64,000 nt of DNA, taken from assembly GCA_948567375.1 (NCBI GenBank), contig OX419761.1, forward strand, positions 24,120,501 to 24,184,500, written 5' to 3'. Shown one piece after another: positions 34,266-45,800 of this stretch. The stretch's first letter is position 1, and every line of letters begins with the position of its first letter. The stretch comes from Lunularia cruciata (Eukaryota > Streptophyta > Marchantiopsida > Lunulariales > Lunulariaceae). The position numbers and the translations under genes are program-made. Under the pieces are notes generated by a model. The model searched no databases. It was not told the DNA's origin and saw only the letters and a list, made by a program, of their open reading frames with translations.

Positions 34266-34706
34266 TTAAACAACTAAAATCTTGATAGTAAGAAACTTAT
34301 TCCGTTGGCGAGGCCATGATGTGGATCCTTGAGAATACATGAAATGCCAAATTCGCCGTTGCCCGGGGATTTGCATAGCCATCCCCTTCACAAGAAGAAT
34401 GGCGACGACGACAGCCATAAGAAAGCGTAGAGGAAACTTTCGTGCACACACAAGGAAAGCACCGGAGGCGGCGTCGACACAAGAAGCGCCTCGTGGCCCA
34501 TGAACACCACTTCTTCTTCTCCAAATCAAAGAAGAAGACCGACGGGGAGACGGCACAACTCGTCGCTGCAGGTTTTGGGGTATGTGAATGAGAGCATATT
34601 CTCGAAAACCACGACAGATTCCCGAAAATTGCTCGCGTGGAATCCCACGTTTACCCGGAGTGTACGAGTCCCCGAGCGCTGGGACGGAAGAAGAAGCAGC
34701 AGCCAC
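34266..34706 (-). other. Open reading stretch of unknown meaning
   Basis: A minus frame of 146 codons (ending TAA at 34266-34268) is open downstream of a TATA-like site. It has no ATG at its 5' end (GTG at 34706), carries an alanine/serine-rich start (AAASSSVPALG) and one short hydrophobic stretch (LMAVVVAILLVKG). A second overlapping minus frame is also open for 75 codons. It could be an exon of a spliced gene or chance; I recognise no family. Confidence 0.25.
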
Positions 34707-34806
34707 CTTTGAAGCACATGGTCAATGGTGCATGTAAGTTTTCGAGTCTCTCGAGGTGAAAGGGGTGCTTTATGATGGAAAAAGTGTTTAACAAGGGTTG
34801 GGTTGT

Positions 34807-34827
34807 GGGGGGGGGGGGAGGGGGAGA
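34807..34827 (+). other. Poly(G) tract
   Basis: G12-A-G5-A. It is capable of quadruplex formation and, on the minus strand, is a C-rich leader-like tract between the possible TATA box and the open stretch at 34266-34706. Confidence 0.85.
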
Positions 34828-34876
34828 AGGTGCTCGGTGCTTGCGATTGGGTGTGGGTGATGTGAGGGGAGTGGTG

Positions 34877-34887
34877 CTTTATTTATA
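34877..34887 (-). promoter_or_regulatory. Possible TATA box (minus strand)
   Basis: The minus strand reads TATAAATAAAG, then about 40 nt of C-rich leader-like sequence with CACC repeats. An open stretch at 34266-34706 minus begins about 170 bp downstream. The pattern resembles a plant core promoter, but TATA-like strings are frequent in AT-rich DNA. Confidence 0.3.
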
Positions 34888-35557
34888 CTAGTACCTGCCA
34901 ACATTGTACACCACCTCCCTATTCCCATGCACCACCACATGCAGGAATTTGTCTTCCCACTATATTGGAGGTTTTTATTAACCCAATTGATACCTAACGT
35001 AACCTGCTTTCATTGCACATGAGCCGCCGTTCGCCATACCCTCTTCATATTTTAGTTTTGTTGTTTTGTCTCGTCCAGAGTATAGGACTTTTGTCCTTTT
35101 AATGTTGAGTTACCCGGTGTGCAGTTTCAGACGTTTTCTCTTTCTTCCTTTTCTCGTATTTGCTGATTTAGATGCGTTCACATGGAGGCCAATACACCTG
35201 CCGGTGGTGCTAGTAATGTTTCTGTCCATCAAAACATCGAACTGACCTCATCCATTTTTTCGCCAATGGTTTTGATAGCAAGAACCGGTGAAGTGGACAT
35301 GTTGTCTGAGAGATTCAGCAGTGAGATGCGTTTCTTTCTTCGTTTTGTGAATGTTTCGTTAGCCTACCACTGAGTTGGGGATGGATTGACATCCTGACGA
35401 AGCATGCGAAACGACTAAAATGAGAATGTGACGTGTGGATATTATGTACAGACTTGCATGGACTGAACATCTTTGTGTCGAACCTATTTTAAGGTGGACT
35501 AACCCCATATTTGGCATTCATGGCCTTCAGTTCAGTGCTTGAAGAAAGTGGCAAAAC

Positions 35558-35594
35558 CCAGTTTTCATCCCATCCTTAATGGGATGAAAACTGG
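35558..35594. repeat. Perfect 16-bp stem hairpin, 5-nt loop
   Basis: CCAGTTTTCATCCCAT (35558-35573), loop CCTTA, ATGGGATGAAAACTGG (35579-35594). Allowing one unpaired base the pairing extends on each side (AAAAC / GTTTT). It is followed 36 bp later by a second perfect hairpin. Confidence 0.95.
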
Positions 35595-35630
35595 TTTTCA
35601 ACGAAAGCTTCTGACATGCATTGGCCTTTG

Positions 35631-35660
35631 AATCATGAAATGCATGTGCATTTCATGATT
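35631..35660. repeat. Perfect 14-bp stem hairpin, 2-nt spacer
   Basis: AATCATGAAATGCA (35631-35644), TG, TGCATTTCATGATT (35647-35660). It is an almost continuous palindrome and cannot be a microRNA precursor because the loop is too small. Confidence 0.95.
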
Positions 35661-36723
35661 ATTACTTCAACAAAAACTTTCTTTGCGTTGTTTCTTCATG
35701 TTCCTGGTTAACATTTGACTTCACCGCCATTGTAGTGTCATGCCAGTTTTGTATGCCATTGAAGTGGTGCAATTTTCTAACAGCCTATAATGATTTTTGT
35801 ATCAAGTAGGACTTGCATATCCTAGGTGGCGAGATTTATCTGACTTAGGCTCGCTTATCTTTGAAGAGAAGAGACGACTATGAAGATAGTACATCAATTC
35901 CAGGGGTTCGCTATAAGATAATATCAATTTACAAGGATATTGTGACTCGTTCTTCATCACCTGATAAGATGTTTATACTGCAGTGATGGGATAAGATCAG
36001 GCGCTTTGTTTGGAGTGACGAAAGAACGGAGTGAATAACTTCTCCGAGCTGAAATGCGAACTCTGGAAGTTCAAAACAAGTAAACTCGACTCTATCCTCG
36101 TCAACTAGCACGAGATTGGTGAGTTTTAAGATAAACAAACTCATTTTGCCATATATGCAGTCCCTTCATACTTAAGACGCCGACCGAAGAACACTTCTTT
36201 CTGGTAGTTGATAGAGTATAAACAATCAATCTATACTCGGTAGGAGGAAATGAGCACGTGAACTCACACCGTCCAGCAGTGACGTGCAGCTTCAGCAGGC
36301 ACAAAACACAAATCAGCTTTGTAACAAAGTGATTTGAATTGTATGACTCCGGATGCAGTCGATACAAGGACATGTAAAACGAAGATGTCAAACTCAAACC
36401 AAGAATCTAGTCCAAAGTCACAAGATGTACTCTAAACGACCCCTTTACTTAAATTCTTCTAGCTGAGACAGAACAAGTGGGCACTGACTTTGCATAAGTG
36501 GTACTTAATTCTTTCCGAGAAAAAAATCATGCAAGACTTCTCTTGGCATTAGACGAATCCCTTAGTGTCCCTAACAGATGCATCTAGAATGCCTGGAATA
36601 AGTCTTAGATATAGGGTTGACTAAAGCATACATAAAATGACCAATCTCCGGAGTACTTGACCACCTCAAGGCAAGAATTCATTCCAATTTTCGGTGTTTG
36701 GACCTTATAATAAGCAAGTGACC

Positions 36724-36752
36724 AAATAAAAATAAAAATAAAAATAAAAATA
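36724..36752 (+). repeat. (AAAAT)n microsatellite
   Basis: About five to six copies of a five-base A4T unit, followed by a GA-rich, GC-richer stretch (36860-37260). Confidence 0.9.
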
Positions 36753-38744
36753 AGAGTCATTTTTCAGTGCATGGAGATTATGGAACACACGTGTACTCGC
36801 TTTTTGAGAATTCCAGAGCTTAATCGTGTAGAAAATGATGGTGTTGTGCCTACGAAGAGGCTTTCCGTTGGAAGGGAAGAAACGCAACAGACTCGTCAAC
36901 AGGAGGACGGGGAAAGAGAAAAGCGACGGGAAGTAAGATATGATGATGAGGAGGAGGAACGTAGTGGTGGATAAATGGACGGGAGCTCGACGGATGGAAA
37001 AGCGGAGCCAGCAGTCAGGCGAGGAGCAGGAGTGGCGGCGGGCAGATTGAAGGAAAAGGAGAAAGAGAAGGGCGGGGAGGACTTGGGTCAAAGGAAGAAG
37101 CTTGTCCTATTGGCTGTCCTCGAGTTCGTCCGTCCGTCGAAAGAGAGGAGTACGGTAGCGGCAGCCGGATGGAAGGGGAGGGATCGAGCCGCGATTTTAA
37201 CCGGGCAATGGGGGAGTTTTAGAGGAGTTACCTCCGCTGACCGTCTTAGAGAGACGCGGTGAGGCAGACAGGGCCGCGAAATTGAGGGGGTATCATAACA
37301 GACGGGGTCGCGTGGACCCGACTAAATTTAGGGGGAGCCATCTCCGCGTGTTACGCAGTGGGACCCTCTTTACGTCCGTCGTCATTAATCCCTGCCCTTG
37401 ACCGTGTGTCCTGGTCAAGGCCAAGTTCCGGCATGTGGTGTTACGCCGGCCGGCAGTTTGACCGGCGTAGCGCCGAGATTCTCACAAACTGCAGAAGTTA
37501 TTTTGGAGTATGGTCTACGGAAGGGAAATTATTGGAAATGTTTCCTTCCCGTAGGGCCCGATCTAATTTCTTCCCTATAGCTTTTACTTCAACTGTTGGT
37601 TCGGTAAAAAATTTCCTTAATTTCTTCTTACCTTAGAGTTGGAGCAAAAACATTTCTCTCTAGGTCAGGGGTTTTCTCAATTCTGTTTCTTAAGTTTTGA
37701 ATATGTTTTCACTAGAGTATATAGCAAGAGTGAATTCATTAGATCAACCTATCCTTCATATTAAAACTCTTCAAGAATTCACATCAAGGATTTGTCCAAA
37801 TAGATCTTCTTTTCCAATTCCATCCCTTGAGGTGAAGGTCTGACTCAAAATATCGCTGGTCCTCGTCTTCCAGCTCAAGAAGAACAGAAATTTCAGGTGT
37901 CTGCAAGGGGTCTGTCCAAGTAAATTATACAGCTCGGTTCCAGGCTTGTTCAGCACCTCGCTTTGGATCACAAGCCCTTCTCTCACTCAGTTCCTTTCCT
38001 AGAGGGGAAGCAACCGGGAATGTCAATTTCCTCCTTCACCGCCCGGTTGCGCGCACGGTAGAGACATCCGGCTTCACAGACGTCAATCCAGTCGTGTCCA
38101 CGACAGTGCCCCCCCAGCCCGCTGCGATCTTCCTCCCTCTTCGTCCTCACGCAGGAGCGCTGCTGCTGCTGCTGCCTGCCTGCCTGCCTCCTTTCGTTTT
38201 CCTCTTCAGGCCTAGCATGGCTTGCTTGATGCTGGCTGATGTTGTTGTTTTTACACCAGAGCAGTAGTACACGCGACTCATCGCTCACTACAATCTTTCC
38301 TAGGGCAGTTTACGATTCCATCCCGAGCTCTCTCTCTCTCTCTACTTCTGTACTGGCGCTGCATCTGTTGTGAGCGGAGGAGGAACAAGAGGGGCACACA
38401 GACGAAAGGAGTAGAGTGTACCGGCCCGTGGGTCGAGTGAGTGATCAAAACTTCAGAAGTTGAGAAGCCTACCAGAGGAGAAAGGAAGAAGTGGAGGAGA
38501 GCTTCGAAGGAGTAGAGTGGGGGCTGTGTGGATTCTTCACAGAGAGAAGGGCTGCTTGGGGGAGAGGGATTTGAGAGAGCATTGGTAGTTGTTACTCGCA
38601 CATAGGGCTGGGAGCGAAGGAGAAGTATAGGAATTATTGATAAGAGGTCGGAGGGGGGTGGTGGTGGTTTGGGAGGGGGAAGCACGTTTCTTGTTCGGTG
38701 TATTCAGGGGGCTACCCGCTGCTTAGCCTGTTCGTGCCTGGACT

Positions 38745-38790
38745 GGACTCTCTTCTGAGAGTCCAATCTGCGCAAGAGATCATCTTGCGC
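38745..38790 (+). promoter_or_regulatory. Two adjacent hairpins in the leader region of the left F-box/Kelch gene
   Basis: GGACTCTC-TTCT-GAGAGTCC (38745-38764) is followed by GCGCAAGA-GATCA-TCTTGCGC (38770-38790), both perfect 8-bp stems, about 290 nt before the ATG. In the right arm (near 52760-52802) the first hairpin is unchanged and the second keeps pairing except one A-C pair, with a G-U wobble in place of one G-C. If transcribed they would sit in the 5' leader and could affect scanning. Whether this is leader or promoter is unknown. Confidence 0.5.
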
Positions 38791-39078
38791 ACTCACAGGC
38801 GGGTGAATGTATGTATGTGGCTGGTTGGAACCGACGGGATTGAGGTTGAGGAGGGGGCCTGTTGTCCTATGATGAGGAACGACGAGGGCTTCCTGGTGGA
38901 GCTGGCATAAAGCTTGGTTTCTCACTTTTGCGTGAAGTGGGGCGGGACGGGGGTCGGATAGGGGAAGATTAGAAGGTAGAGGAGCCTTCGAGTTTTGAGA
39001 AAGAAGGCGATAAGGAAGGGTGTGAGAAGAAGCACGGGGAGTGTGCAGCAGGACGAGGTGGGTGTTAGGGCAGGAGTC

Positions 39079-40551
39079 ATGAGAGATGGAGGCGGGGTAA
39101 GTGCTTTAGAACCGCAGCTGGTTCATACTAGCCAAGAGCCTGAGCGAAGACGGCCTCGAAGGCGAGGAAGGAACCAGAATCAGAGAGTGGAAAACCAGAG
39201 GCGAAATGGACTACCTCAAACTGCCAGCGCGCCTTCTTTTTCTCGGGCGGAAAGTTCCTCTCGCGGACAGAAACGAGTTCCTGCCGGAGTACCGGTCCGT
39301 GATCGGAGTCCTAAAAGACTGCAGAGCAGTGAGGCGAGGAATCGTCTTGCAGTCGTTGAAGGAGCCTCTCTGGCCAATGGATTTGCTAGTGAGTTAGCCG
39401 TGCAGAATCACCAAGGGGGTTCGAGCAGGGGGTCTGTAAAGCCATGTGAGCGGGAGCAGGATGAGACGGATATCCGAGAAAGGGAAAGGGTAGGCGATCT
39501 CTTTCCCTCTATAATCGATGACCTCGGCCAGCGGTGCTTGACGAGGATTCCCAGGTCGAAGATTTATGATATGGCCTTGGTTTGTAGGAAGTGGAAGAAC
39601 TTCCTTTTGGGTCCGGAGTTGTACAAGGCTCGGAGAGCGCAATCTGTCCGTGAGGATTGGGTGTTCCTCTTGGGGCAAAATGTCGACAAGAAATGGCGGG
39701 CATATCGACCAACCGTGGACGATTGGATCGTTATACCACCCTGCCCTAGTGATTACACGTTTGATTCGTGTGACAAGGAAAGCATGGTCGCTGGTCTGAA
39801 CTTGATGGTTCTAGGTCAGAGTGAGGATGGTTATATAGTTTGGAGATTTGACAGTATCAGGAGTAAGTGGTCTGCTACCCCGAGTATGTACACTGGTCGG
39901 TGTCTTTTTGGTTCAGCAAGCTTCGGGGAGTATGCCTATTTCGCAGGAGGTACTAGTCGAAGTTCGGCTGCCGCCACCAGTAGTACTATTTTGAAGTCGG
40001 TAGAGAGATATAACTCGGAGGCCGATGCATGGGAATTGCTACCTGACATGAACGTTGAAAGGAAGTCATGTTCAGGCTTTGTGATGGATGGCAAATTTCA
40101 CGTCATTGGCGGCCAAAACTCGGGTGTACTAAAATCGGGGGAAGCGTATGATCCGGCTACTAGGACGTGGAGTCTAATTGAGGACATGTGGCCCACTGCG
40201 TTTGTTCCCAACGCCTCAGTTGCCCCACCTCTAGTTGCTGTTTTGAACAATCAGCTGTATGCCATCAACATTATATCGAACATGCTGATGTCGTACGACA
40301 AGGAGAGGAATCAGTGGCAGCTTCTGGAGAAGGTACCTCATCGGGCAGAAAACACGAATGGATGGGGCCTGGGTTTTAAAGCAGTGGGCAACGAGCTGTT
40401 TGTTATTGGCGGTGCTCGAGGGATCAACGTGTTTTTGCCGAGTATTCATGCATACAACCCTACAGCTGAGGTCGACCGATGGAGGTTTGTGACCGACCTC
40501 AGACTACCAACCAGCGGGTTTATTTACAACTGCGCAGTAATGAGTGGGTAA
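39079..40551 (+). CDS. F-box/Kelch-repeat protein, left copy
   Basis: The likely product is the substrate-recognition subunit of an SCF (SKP1-cullin-F-box) ubiquitin ligase. It has 490 codons from the first in-frame ATG at 39079 to TAA at 40549-40551, uninterrupted. The frame is open 28 codons further upstream but without an ATG. Residues 1-135 are Arg/Ser/Gln-rich and probably disordered. The F-box spans about 138-184 (DLFPSIIDDLGQRCL, then RIPRSKIYDMALVCRKWKNF). Kelch repeats follow at about 230-272, 273-324 (YAYFAGG...ERYN...W), 325-372 (FHVIGGQ...EAYDP...W), 373-424 and 425-477 (ELFVIGGARG...HAYNP...W), ending at YNCAVMSG. This is the plant F-box/Kelch family with intronless coding and short Kelch propellers; the substrate cannot be read from sequence. 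A GGGTAAGT donor-like string just after the ATG is conserved in both copies. The gene converges on its paralogue at 50996-52465. Confidence 0.93.
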   Translation: MRDGGGVSALEPQLVHTSQEPERRRPRRRGRNQNQRVENQRRNGLPQTASAPSFSRAESSSRGQKRVPAGVPVRDRSPKRLQSSEARNRLAVVEGASLANGFASELAVQNHQGGSSRGSVKPCEREQDETDIRERERVGDLFPSIIDDLGQRCLTRIPRSKIYDMALVCRKWKNFLLGPELYKARRAQSVREDWVFLLGQNVDKKWRAYRPTVDDWIVIPPCPSDYTFDSCDKESMVAGLNLMVLGQSEDGYIVWRFDSIRSKWSATPSMYTGRCLFGSASFGEYAYFAGGTSRSSAAATSSTILKSVERYNSEADAWELLPDMNVERKSCSGFVMDGKFHVIGGQNSGVLKSGEAYDPATRTWSLIEDMWPTAFVPNASVAPPLVAVLNNQLYAINIISNMLMSYDKERNQWQLLEKVPHRAENTNGWGLGFKAVGNELFVIGGARGINVFLPSIHAYNPTAEVDRWRFVTDLRLPTSGFIYNCAVMSG

Positions 40552-43550
40552 CACTGAAGACCTTAAGAACTTATCGCGGTCCCGATAACATCCATTACTT
40601 TGTGCGATGACAAGGCATGTTTGTGATTGGTCATGGAACCATTTATCAAGATACCTGTCACGAGCACTCCCACTGTATTATTCTGTACACGGTGCCCCTT
40701 CTTCCTTGTCCACTCCATATTTCTGGAACTTTTCTCATTGTCGCTCCCACCCCTTTATCCGTGAATGCTCTCGGAACTCGTACCTGAAGTTTTCCCCTCC
40801 CCGTCCATGTTACTGTACACCTTTGCCACTCCTTTTCTTCCTCTCTGCTTCCATGGCCCCCCAGTCATACTCCAGGCAGCTGCCTGTCACTGTAATAAAT
40901 TTATCTTTACACCACACCCCAACCTGCATACAGACAAAATGTGATCGGACGGAAGCGTGGTGAGGGGATTCCTCACGCACCTTTGTCTGTGAAGACTCTT
41001 TCGTTGCGCAAGAGTGCAAATGATAGTCGTAGCAAAATTCTAAATGGCTGCTGCGCTTCTCCGAATTGCGGTTGTGCATCCCTTCTGTGTAAGCTTTCTG
41101 TGCAGTGCCTGTTGTCAGCCCTAAGGGGACACGAGGATTCTTTGAATATGGCGAATTTTCCACTTTGCCCCCAAGTTCAAGCACACATCTGTGGGTTGTG
41201 TAGTTGCCAGCGATCTGATTCTTCTGTTTTACGGGATGCTCCGTAATCAAACCAGCTATCAGTATCTACAGGGCAGGACATTGCCGCGGTTAACTTTGAA
41301 GATTCACAGAGAGGAAGAGAGCGAAAGAGAGGAGAAAGCCAGGAGTAGCCTGGTGAAAACATGGCCCCCAAAGTAGCCGAACTGAAACTATGAGAAGTAA
41401 GTTGTGCACATCCCAGTTACGAGAGGAAGTTATGCTTCAAGTCAGTAGAAGCCAGTACAGGCTGGCACTTTCATTGATGGCTACAGTGTATGGTTTTTTT
41501 CCATTACTTTGAGTCCTCACTCTGATTCATTTATGTAAATATGTACCGGCACACTACTGAGGTAGTGGAATTATCATCTGAATGTGCAGTGAATGATGCA
41601 TGGGAGAACGTTCTTTCGATCTGTTTGAGGAATCTATTCTCATTTGAATGTAGTTTTGTTCATCTCATCTCTTTTACTCTGCCAGGCTGTATTTTCCAGC
41701 CGTAATCTTCTTGATATGGCTATTCTTGTTGGAATGGTTTCCCTTCTGTGTGCATTTTGATGCTTGGCTTCCTTTCGGCTGTTCACCGTTAGTTTCACTA
41801 GTGTAAAGCAAACATCTTGTATTCATTCTTGTTAGCAAATTTGAAGTTATCTTTTTATGTCTTACTTGCAGAGACTTTCTTCGTACGTGAGTGATAGTCT
41901 TAACCTAAGTGTTTGACACTTCATATCCTCTCTGGACAGTCCAGTGCAGGAATGAGATGACGGATGGATTTGCGCAGGGCCATCCTGCAAGTCAACGTGA
42001 TAGGGTGTGACATATCGAGGAGAGTATTGATGCTGTTTAGGTTGTTTCTTGTCCCGACTTGAGAGGATCATGAATGATACTTCTCATGGAGTTAATCCTT
42101 TAATTCTGGTTATCAATTCTAGCAATCCTATTGCCTCCAGTATCCAGCGAAACAAAGGCTAGGTGTCCAACCGCGTGATGTTGAGTCTTCAAGTTTTTGT
42201 ACCTCGAAGCCCCTCTTGTAGGGCTCGTACCTCGAAACGTTCCTTTTAGTGGCAGTGGAGGTCTATTCGAGTGTACTCTCTAGTTCCCTCTATACGCCTG
42301 AAAGAAAAATGATGCCCATGGCGCAAGTCTGTCGTTCGGTGATATCGCAGTCTCACGGCGGTGTTTGTCTCTACAGATCGCACAATTTCACAAGTGGTCT
42401 GCCTCTCGCGTGTGGTTGGTTCTTCCGTGAATGACAATTGATTATTCACCTGTACAGAAGAAGGAAGGATTGCTGTGAAAGGAAAGACTTGCTTGTGTTG
42501 AGAGCTGTCTTTTAGGTGTGGAGACAGTCGCACGCAAGCGTGGCATGTGAAAGCAGGAACTAAACATCGACAAGGCATAACAGTTCACTTGAAGTAACGG
42601 TTGGTATCGCCTGGAAAACGAACAGGCAGCGAAGTGCCGGAATGAAATCTAGCCCCCCGTGTTCTTCAAAGAAAAAGTCGGAAATTCCTACTGGGCTCGG
42701 GGCCTTTCTCTTACCGCAGATGATAATGTACCAAATCCTCACTCAATCACCTTTGCAGGCAAACACCAACCTTGGGGAATTTTTAACCTCGAACAGGTCT
42801 TCCTACATGTGAAGCCGGGTCTCTGAAATGCGTACAAGATTGTTAACATTTTCTATTCTGAGTGACGATCATCTCAAGCAGCGTGCAAGCTGGTCACGAG
42901 CCGCAAGGGCAAGGGTGATCATTATCTAAATTACTGGAGTTTAACCACCTCTCAATTTTCAATGAAGGTTTTGCAGAAGCCCTGACTGCCACAAAGGAAA
43001 GGAACCACTTGGAACTGCCACTTGGAAAATGTCTCCGTTAGTGACACAACTAAACGAAGGAAAAGACCAGGGCTGTGTGCAGTCCAAAAGTTACATCTTG
43101 CTTATCTTTCACGATACCTCTAATAATACCTCACGATATACTGTCAGACGCAGCCCCATGCTAATCAACAATATCTGAAAGATCCGACCTAACACCCACC
43201 TAAAATTCAGTCCTTCCGTCGTTATTGCGTGACATTTCCTAACCTGAACAAACCTTCCTTGATCTGTCTGCAGCATGGGACGTGAAATCTCGAGGATACT
43301 CAAAGTTCAGAGGGTCCTCACCTTAGCCCGAGCAACATAACGAATCAACTCGTTTTGCCGGGCCATTTTCAGGATGGTGTACGAAATTTCACAAGGACCC
43401 AGGGTTTGTCTACAACTTAACGTGTGACTCATATCCAAAGCCTGCCATGGACGGACGCATCCAGATGGCTTACGGACGGGATCGTGGACTGGAGATTCAT
43501 GCGACAGCGGAGGAAGGACCACCCAGCCAGCCAGCTGGTTGCGCTCCGTA

Positions 43551-43585
43551 CCTTCCTCCTCCTCCTCCTCCTCCTGCTGCTGCTG
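43551..43585 (+). repeat. (CCT)n-(GCT)n compound trinucleotide repeat
   Basis: About eight CCT units are followed by four CTG units. In the mirrored position of the right arm (near 48185-48200) there is no such expansion, so it grew after the duplication. Minus-strand frames here give poly-Glu/Gln by composition. Confidence 0.85.
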
Positions 43586-44219
43586 CAAATTCCGGGCCAG
43601 GCTATTTATAACGGGCTCCGCGTCGATGGGCTGACCCGGATTGTGACCGGATTTCGATGTACACCCGGGCCTGGGTGTGCATGCAGCCCCCGGGTCAAAT
43701 TCCACGGGTTCGCAATTTTGGGGCATGAATAGGAACTCTAAACGCAGCCGCACGGCGAGTACTGTCAATTGTTTAACTGTTATCGTCGAATCCGGTTAAC
43801 TGCCCCAAGTTATTAACGGACATACATTTCTTTTTTCTTGCTCTATATTCCAGAAGTGACGAAGATCGAGTGGAATAGCTGGATGTGGGAATCAGAATTC
43901 TACTCTATGCGCAGTCTAAAAGTAAATTAAGAAATTGATATTAAATTTCTATTGGTTACCATAATAACTTTTTGTACAATCTTTGATAAAGAAGTCCAAC
44001 ATTATCATTAATATGGTAATTTTTTGTACACTCTTTAATCTTTGACAAACATTTCTTATTCAATGATCATAGACTTTTGTTTATCGTATTCATTGTAAAT
44101 TTTGTTGACGGTTTGTTGGGGAAGCATATAAACCTTGAGTACAATCAAACACTGTAGAAGATGAAAGATCTTCCTATGTACGAGGACAAACCGTCTTTTA
44201 CTTGTTATTATATAATCTA

Positions 44220-45800
44220 GAGAGGATGGGAATTATTCTCCACCTTGATAATGAACTCTTTAAGAACAAGCTTAAGCTTGTAAGCAAATCACCCAGTTTC
44301 AGTAAAGCAAAGGTACCAAGAGTGTATAACAACTCAAAATGGTTATAAGTACCATGTTTTCTATAGGAAGTAGATCCACACCTCCATATAAGATGTGTAA
44401 AGATAGATATATTGCACTAAGTCCTCTACTAAACACTCAAGATTCTCCATAGTCTTATAATATGACCAAAGACTCCTTAGACACTCTTATTAAAAGCTTA
44501 TATTTAATATAAAACGCAAATAAAGGATAAGAGAACATGTTATATAGAATAAATAAGCCGATGAGCAAGCAATGCTAGAAGAGAGTATAATAAAAGTCAC
44601 ATCCACTAGTAGATGAATGTTATTCACATGAAAGATATCCTCTATATGAGCAATATCTAAGAAGAGCAACATAAATTCTTTAACCTTATTGTACTCCTAT
44701 GACTAGGACAGGTAAGCCATTAGTAGATATACCCATCCTTCTAGAAGGTCAAGGTTGAGAAGGATACTCAAAACAGATCACATCCTACAATGTGGTATCT
44801 TGGACTCTCTAGCTCACAAGATAAAGCTATGTATTAAGAGGTAGAAGTGATCAAAGATATGTCTAACCTAGTGTGTAGGACCTACAATGCAAGTAATAAT
44901 GGCATATAACCTAGAACAACCATTGTAGTAAAAAAAGAGCTTTGATGTGAGCCATATAAAATGAAACTTCTCTTCATAGATCCTTTTGTCATATATATGC
45001 AACAACTTTTGAAGAACAATAACCCTTTCTTGTAAGAATCCATATTGGTAGAGAAACTAAAAAAAGGTAAATTATAAAAGAACCACAAAGAATGAAGAAG
45101 GTCTACCAAGGATCCACTATATTTATTCAGCTCTCTAATGATAATTTGAGTGGAACACCATCACAAACTTTTTCCAATATGAATTTGCAAAAGAGTTAGA
45201 TAAGAGCACTCTTGGATAACCTACAAAGACTTATTTCAGAGTGCTCTTGTGCAAAGAGATATCAATACACAATCTCTTGGTATATCAAGGGGAAATCGAT
45301 ATTAATAAAGATGCTACTAGAAGTGAGAAAGATGCTAGATAACAATAATAAGACTAACTAAATATAGTAAGATTCCTCAAATAGAAATCAGTTTATACAT
45401 CTAATGTCCTTCTTCACTGTAACAAGTCAACTAGCATTGAATTTATACATAATTGATTGAGAAATATCATCTTGTGTTAACAACTACAAGCACCTAAAAC
45501 AGCTTTCTTAAAGCATTGTATGGATCATTAGGTCGGTAATGATCTTAAATAATCACAAACCATCCTCGAGGAGACAAACTCTTTGAGGAGAGAGGGTCAT
45601 ACTCCTTGAGCAGAGATACCGGGATATACACAAAGTATGGATGAAAAGAAATCTGTAAGTACATGATGGTTCCTCTAATTCTCTATGACCTTTCATTGTG
45701 CTCCTTGATTGTGAGTGGATACCACTTCTTGGTCCAAAGGGAAGCCAAGCCAAAACTAGCACATAGAAATGATTGCGATACCAGTGATGTTAGATTCTAG
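44220..45800 (-). mobile_element. Ancient LINE copy in the spacer of the inverted duplication
   Basis: It is colinear with the young LINE. 44283-44440 aligns with about 24250-24410, 44440-44650 with 24405-24610 (ACCAAAGACTCC, the LHVDDL-coding region, GAAGAGAGTATA), 44700-44900 with 24690-24850 (CTCAAGGT, TAGGACCTAC) and 45040-45165 with 25005-25130 (CAAGGATCCACTA, CTCTCTAA). The minus strand still encodes a recognisable EDIFHVNNIHLL...ILSSSIACSS peptide. The region is heavily AT-shifted and full of stops. From 45165 to about 45800 it continues past the point where the young copy is truncated, and so may hold the missing reverse-transcriptase N-terminus. The 16-bp palindrome ACAAGCTTAAGCTTGT (44266-44281) lies at its left edge. 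Confidence 0.8.

Larger units (their letters stand above)
34900..38055. other. No gene recognised apart from hairpins and a microsatellite
   Basis: 36770-37260 is purine-rich (GAAAGAGAAAAG, GAGGAGGAGG), and its Lys/Glu-rich frames are most simply composition. Nothing here is duplicated in the right arm, so the left edge of the inverted duplication is near 38060. Confidence 0.45.
38060..43760 (+). repeat. Left arm of a large inverted duplication
   Basis: Sequence here recurs reverse-complemented at 48060-53370. Anchors: 38080-38165 with 53275-53370 (GACGTCAATCC/ACAGTGCC, then TCACGCAGGAGCG); the F-box/Kelch genes; 41520-41640 with 49945-50065 (AAATATGTACCGGCACACT shared); 42240-42440 with 49110-49300 (GCAGTGGAGGT, CGCACAATT, GTGTGGTTGGT); 42800-42850 with 48690-48740 (GCATTTCAGA); 43095-43130 with 48425-48455 (ATCGTGAAAGATAAGCAAGA); 43590-43690 with 48080-48180 (AGGCTATTTATAAC, CTCCGCGTCGAT). 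The arms differ by many substitutions and indels, so the event is not recent. Confidence 0.9.

Noticed and set aside
40188-40449. Small ORFs in other frames of the F-box/Kelch genes
   Set aside because: Shadows of the genuine coding frame, present in both paralogues because the DNA is alike.
43307-43768. Minus ORF of 153 codons with poly-Gln/poly-Glu
   Set aside because: Produced by the (CCT)/(CTG) expansion; the mirrored place in the right arm has no corresponding ORF.
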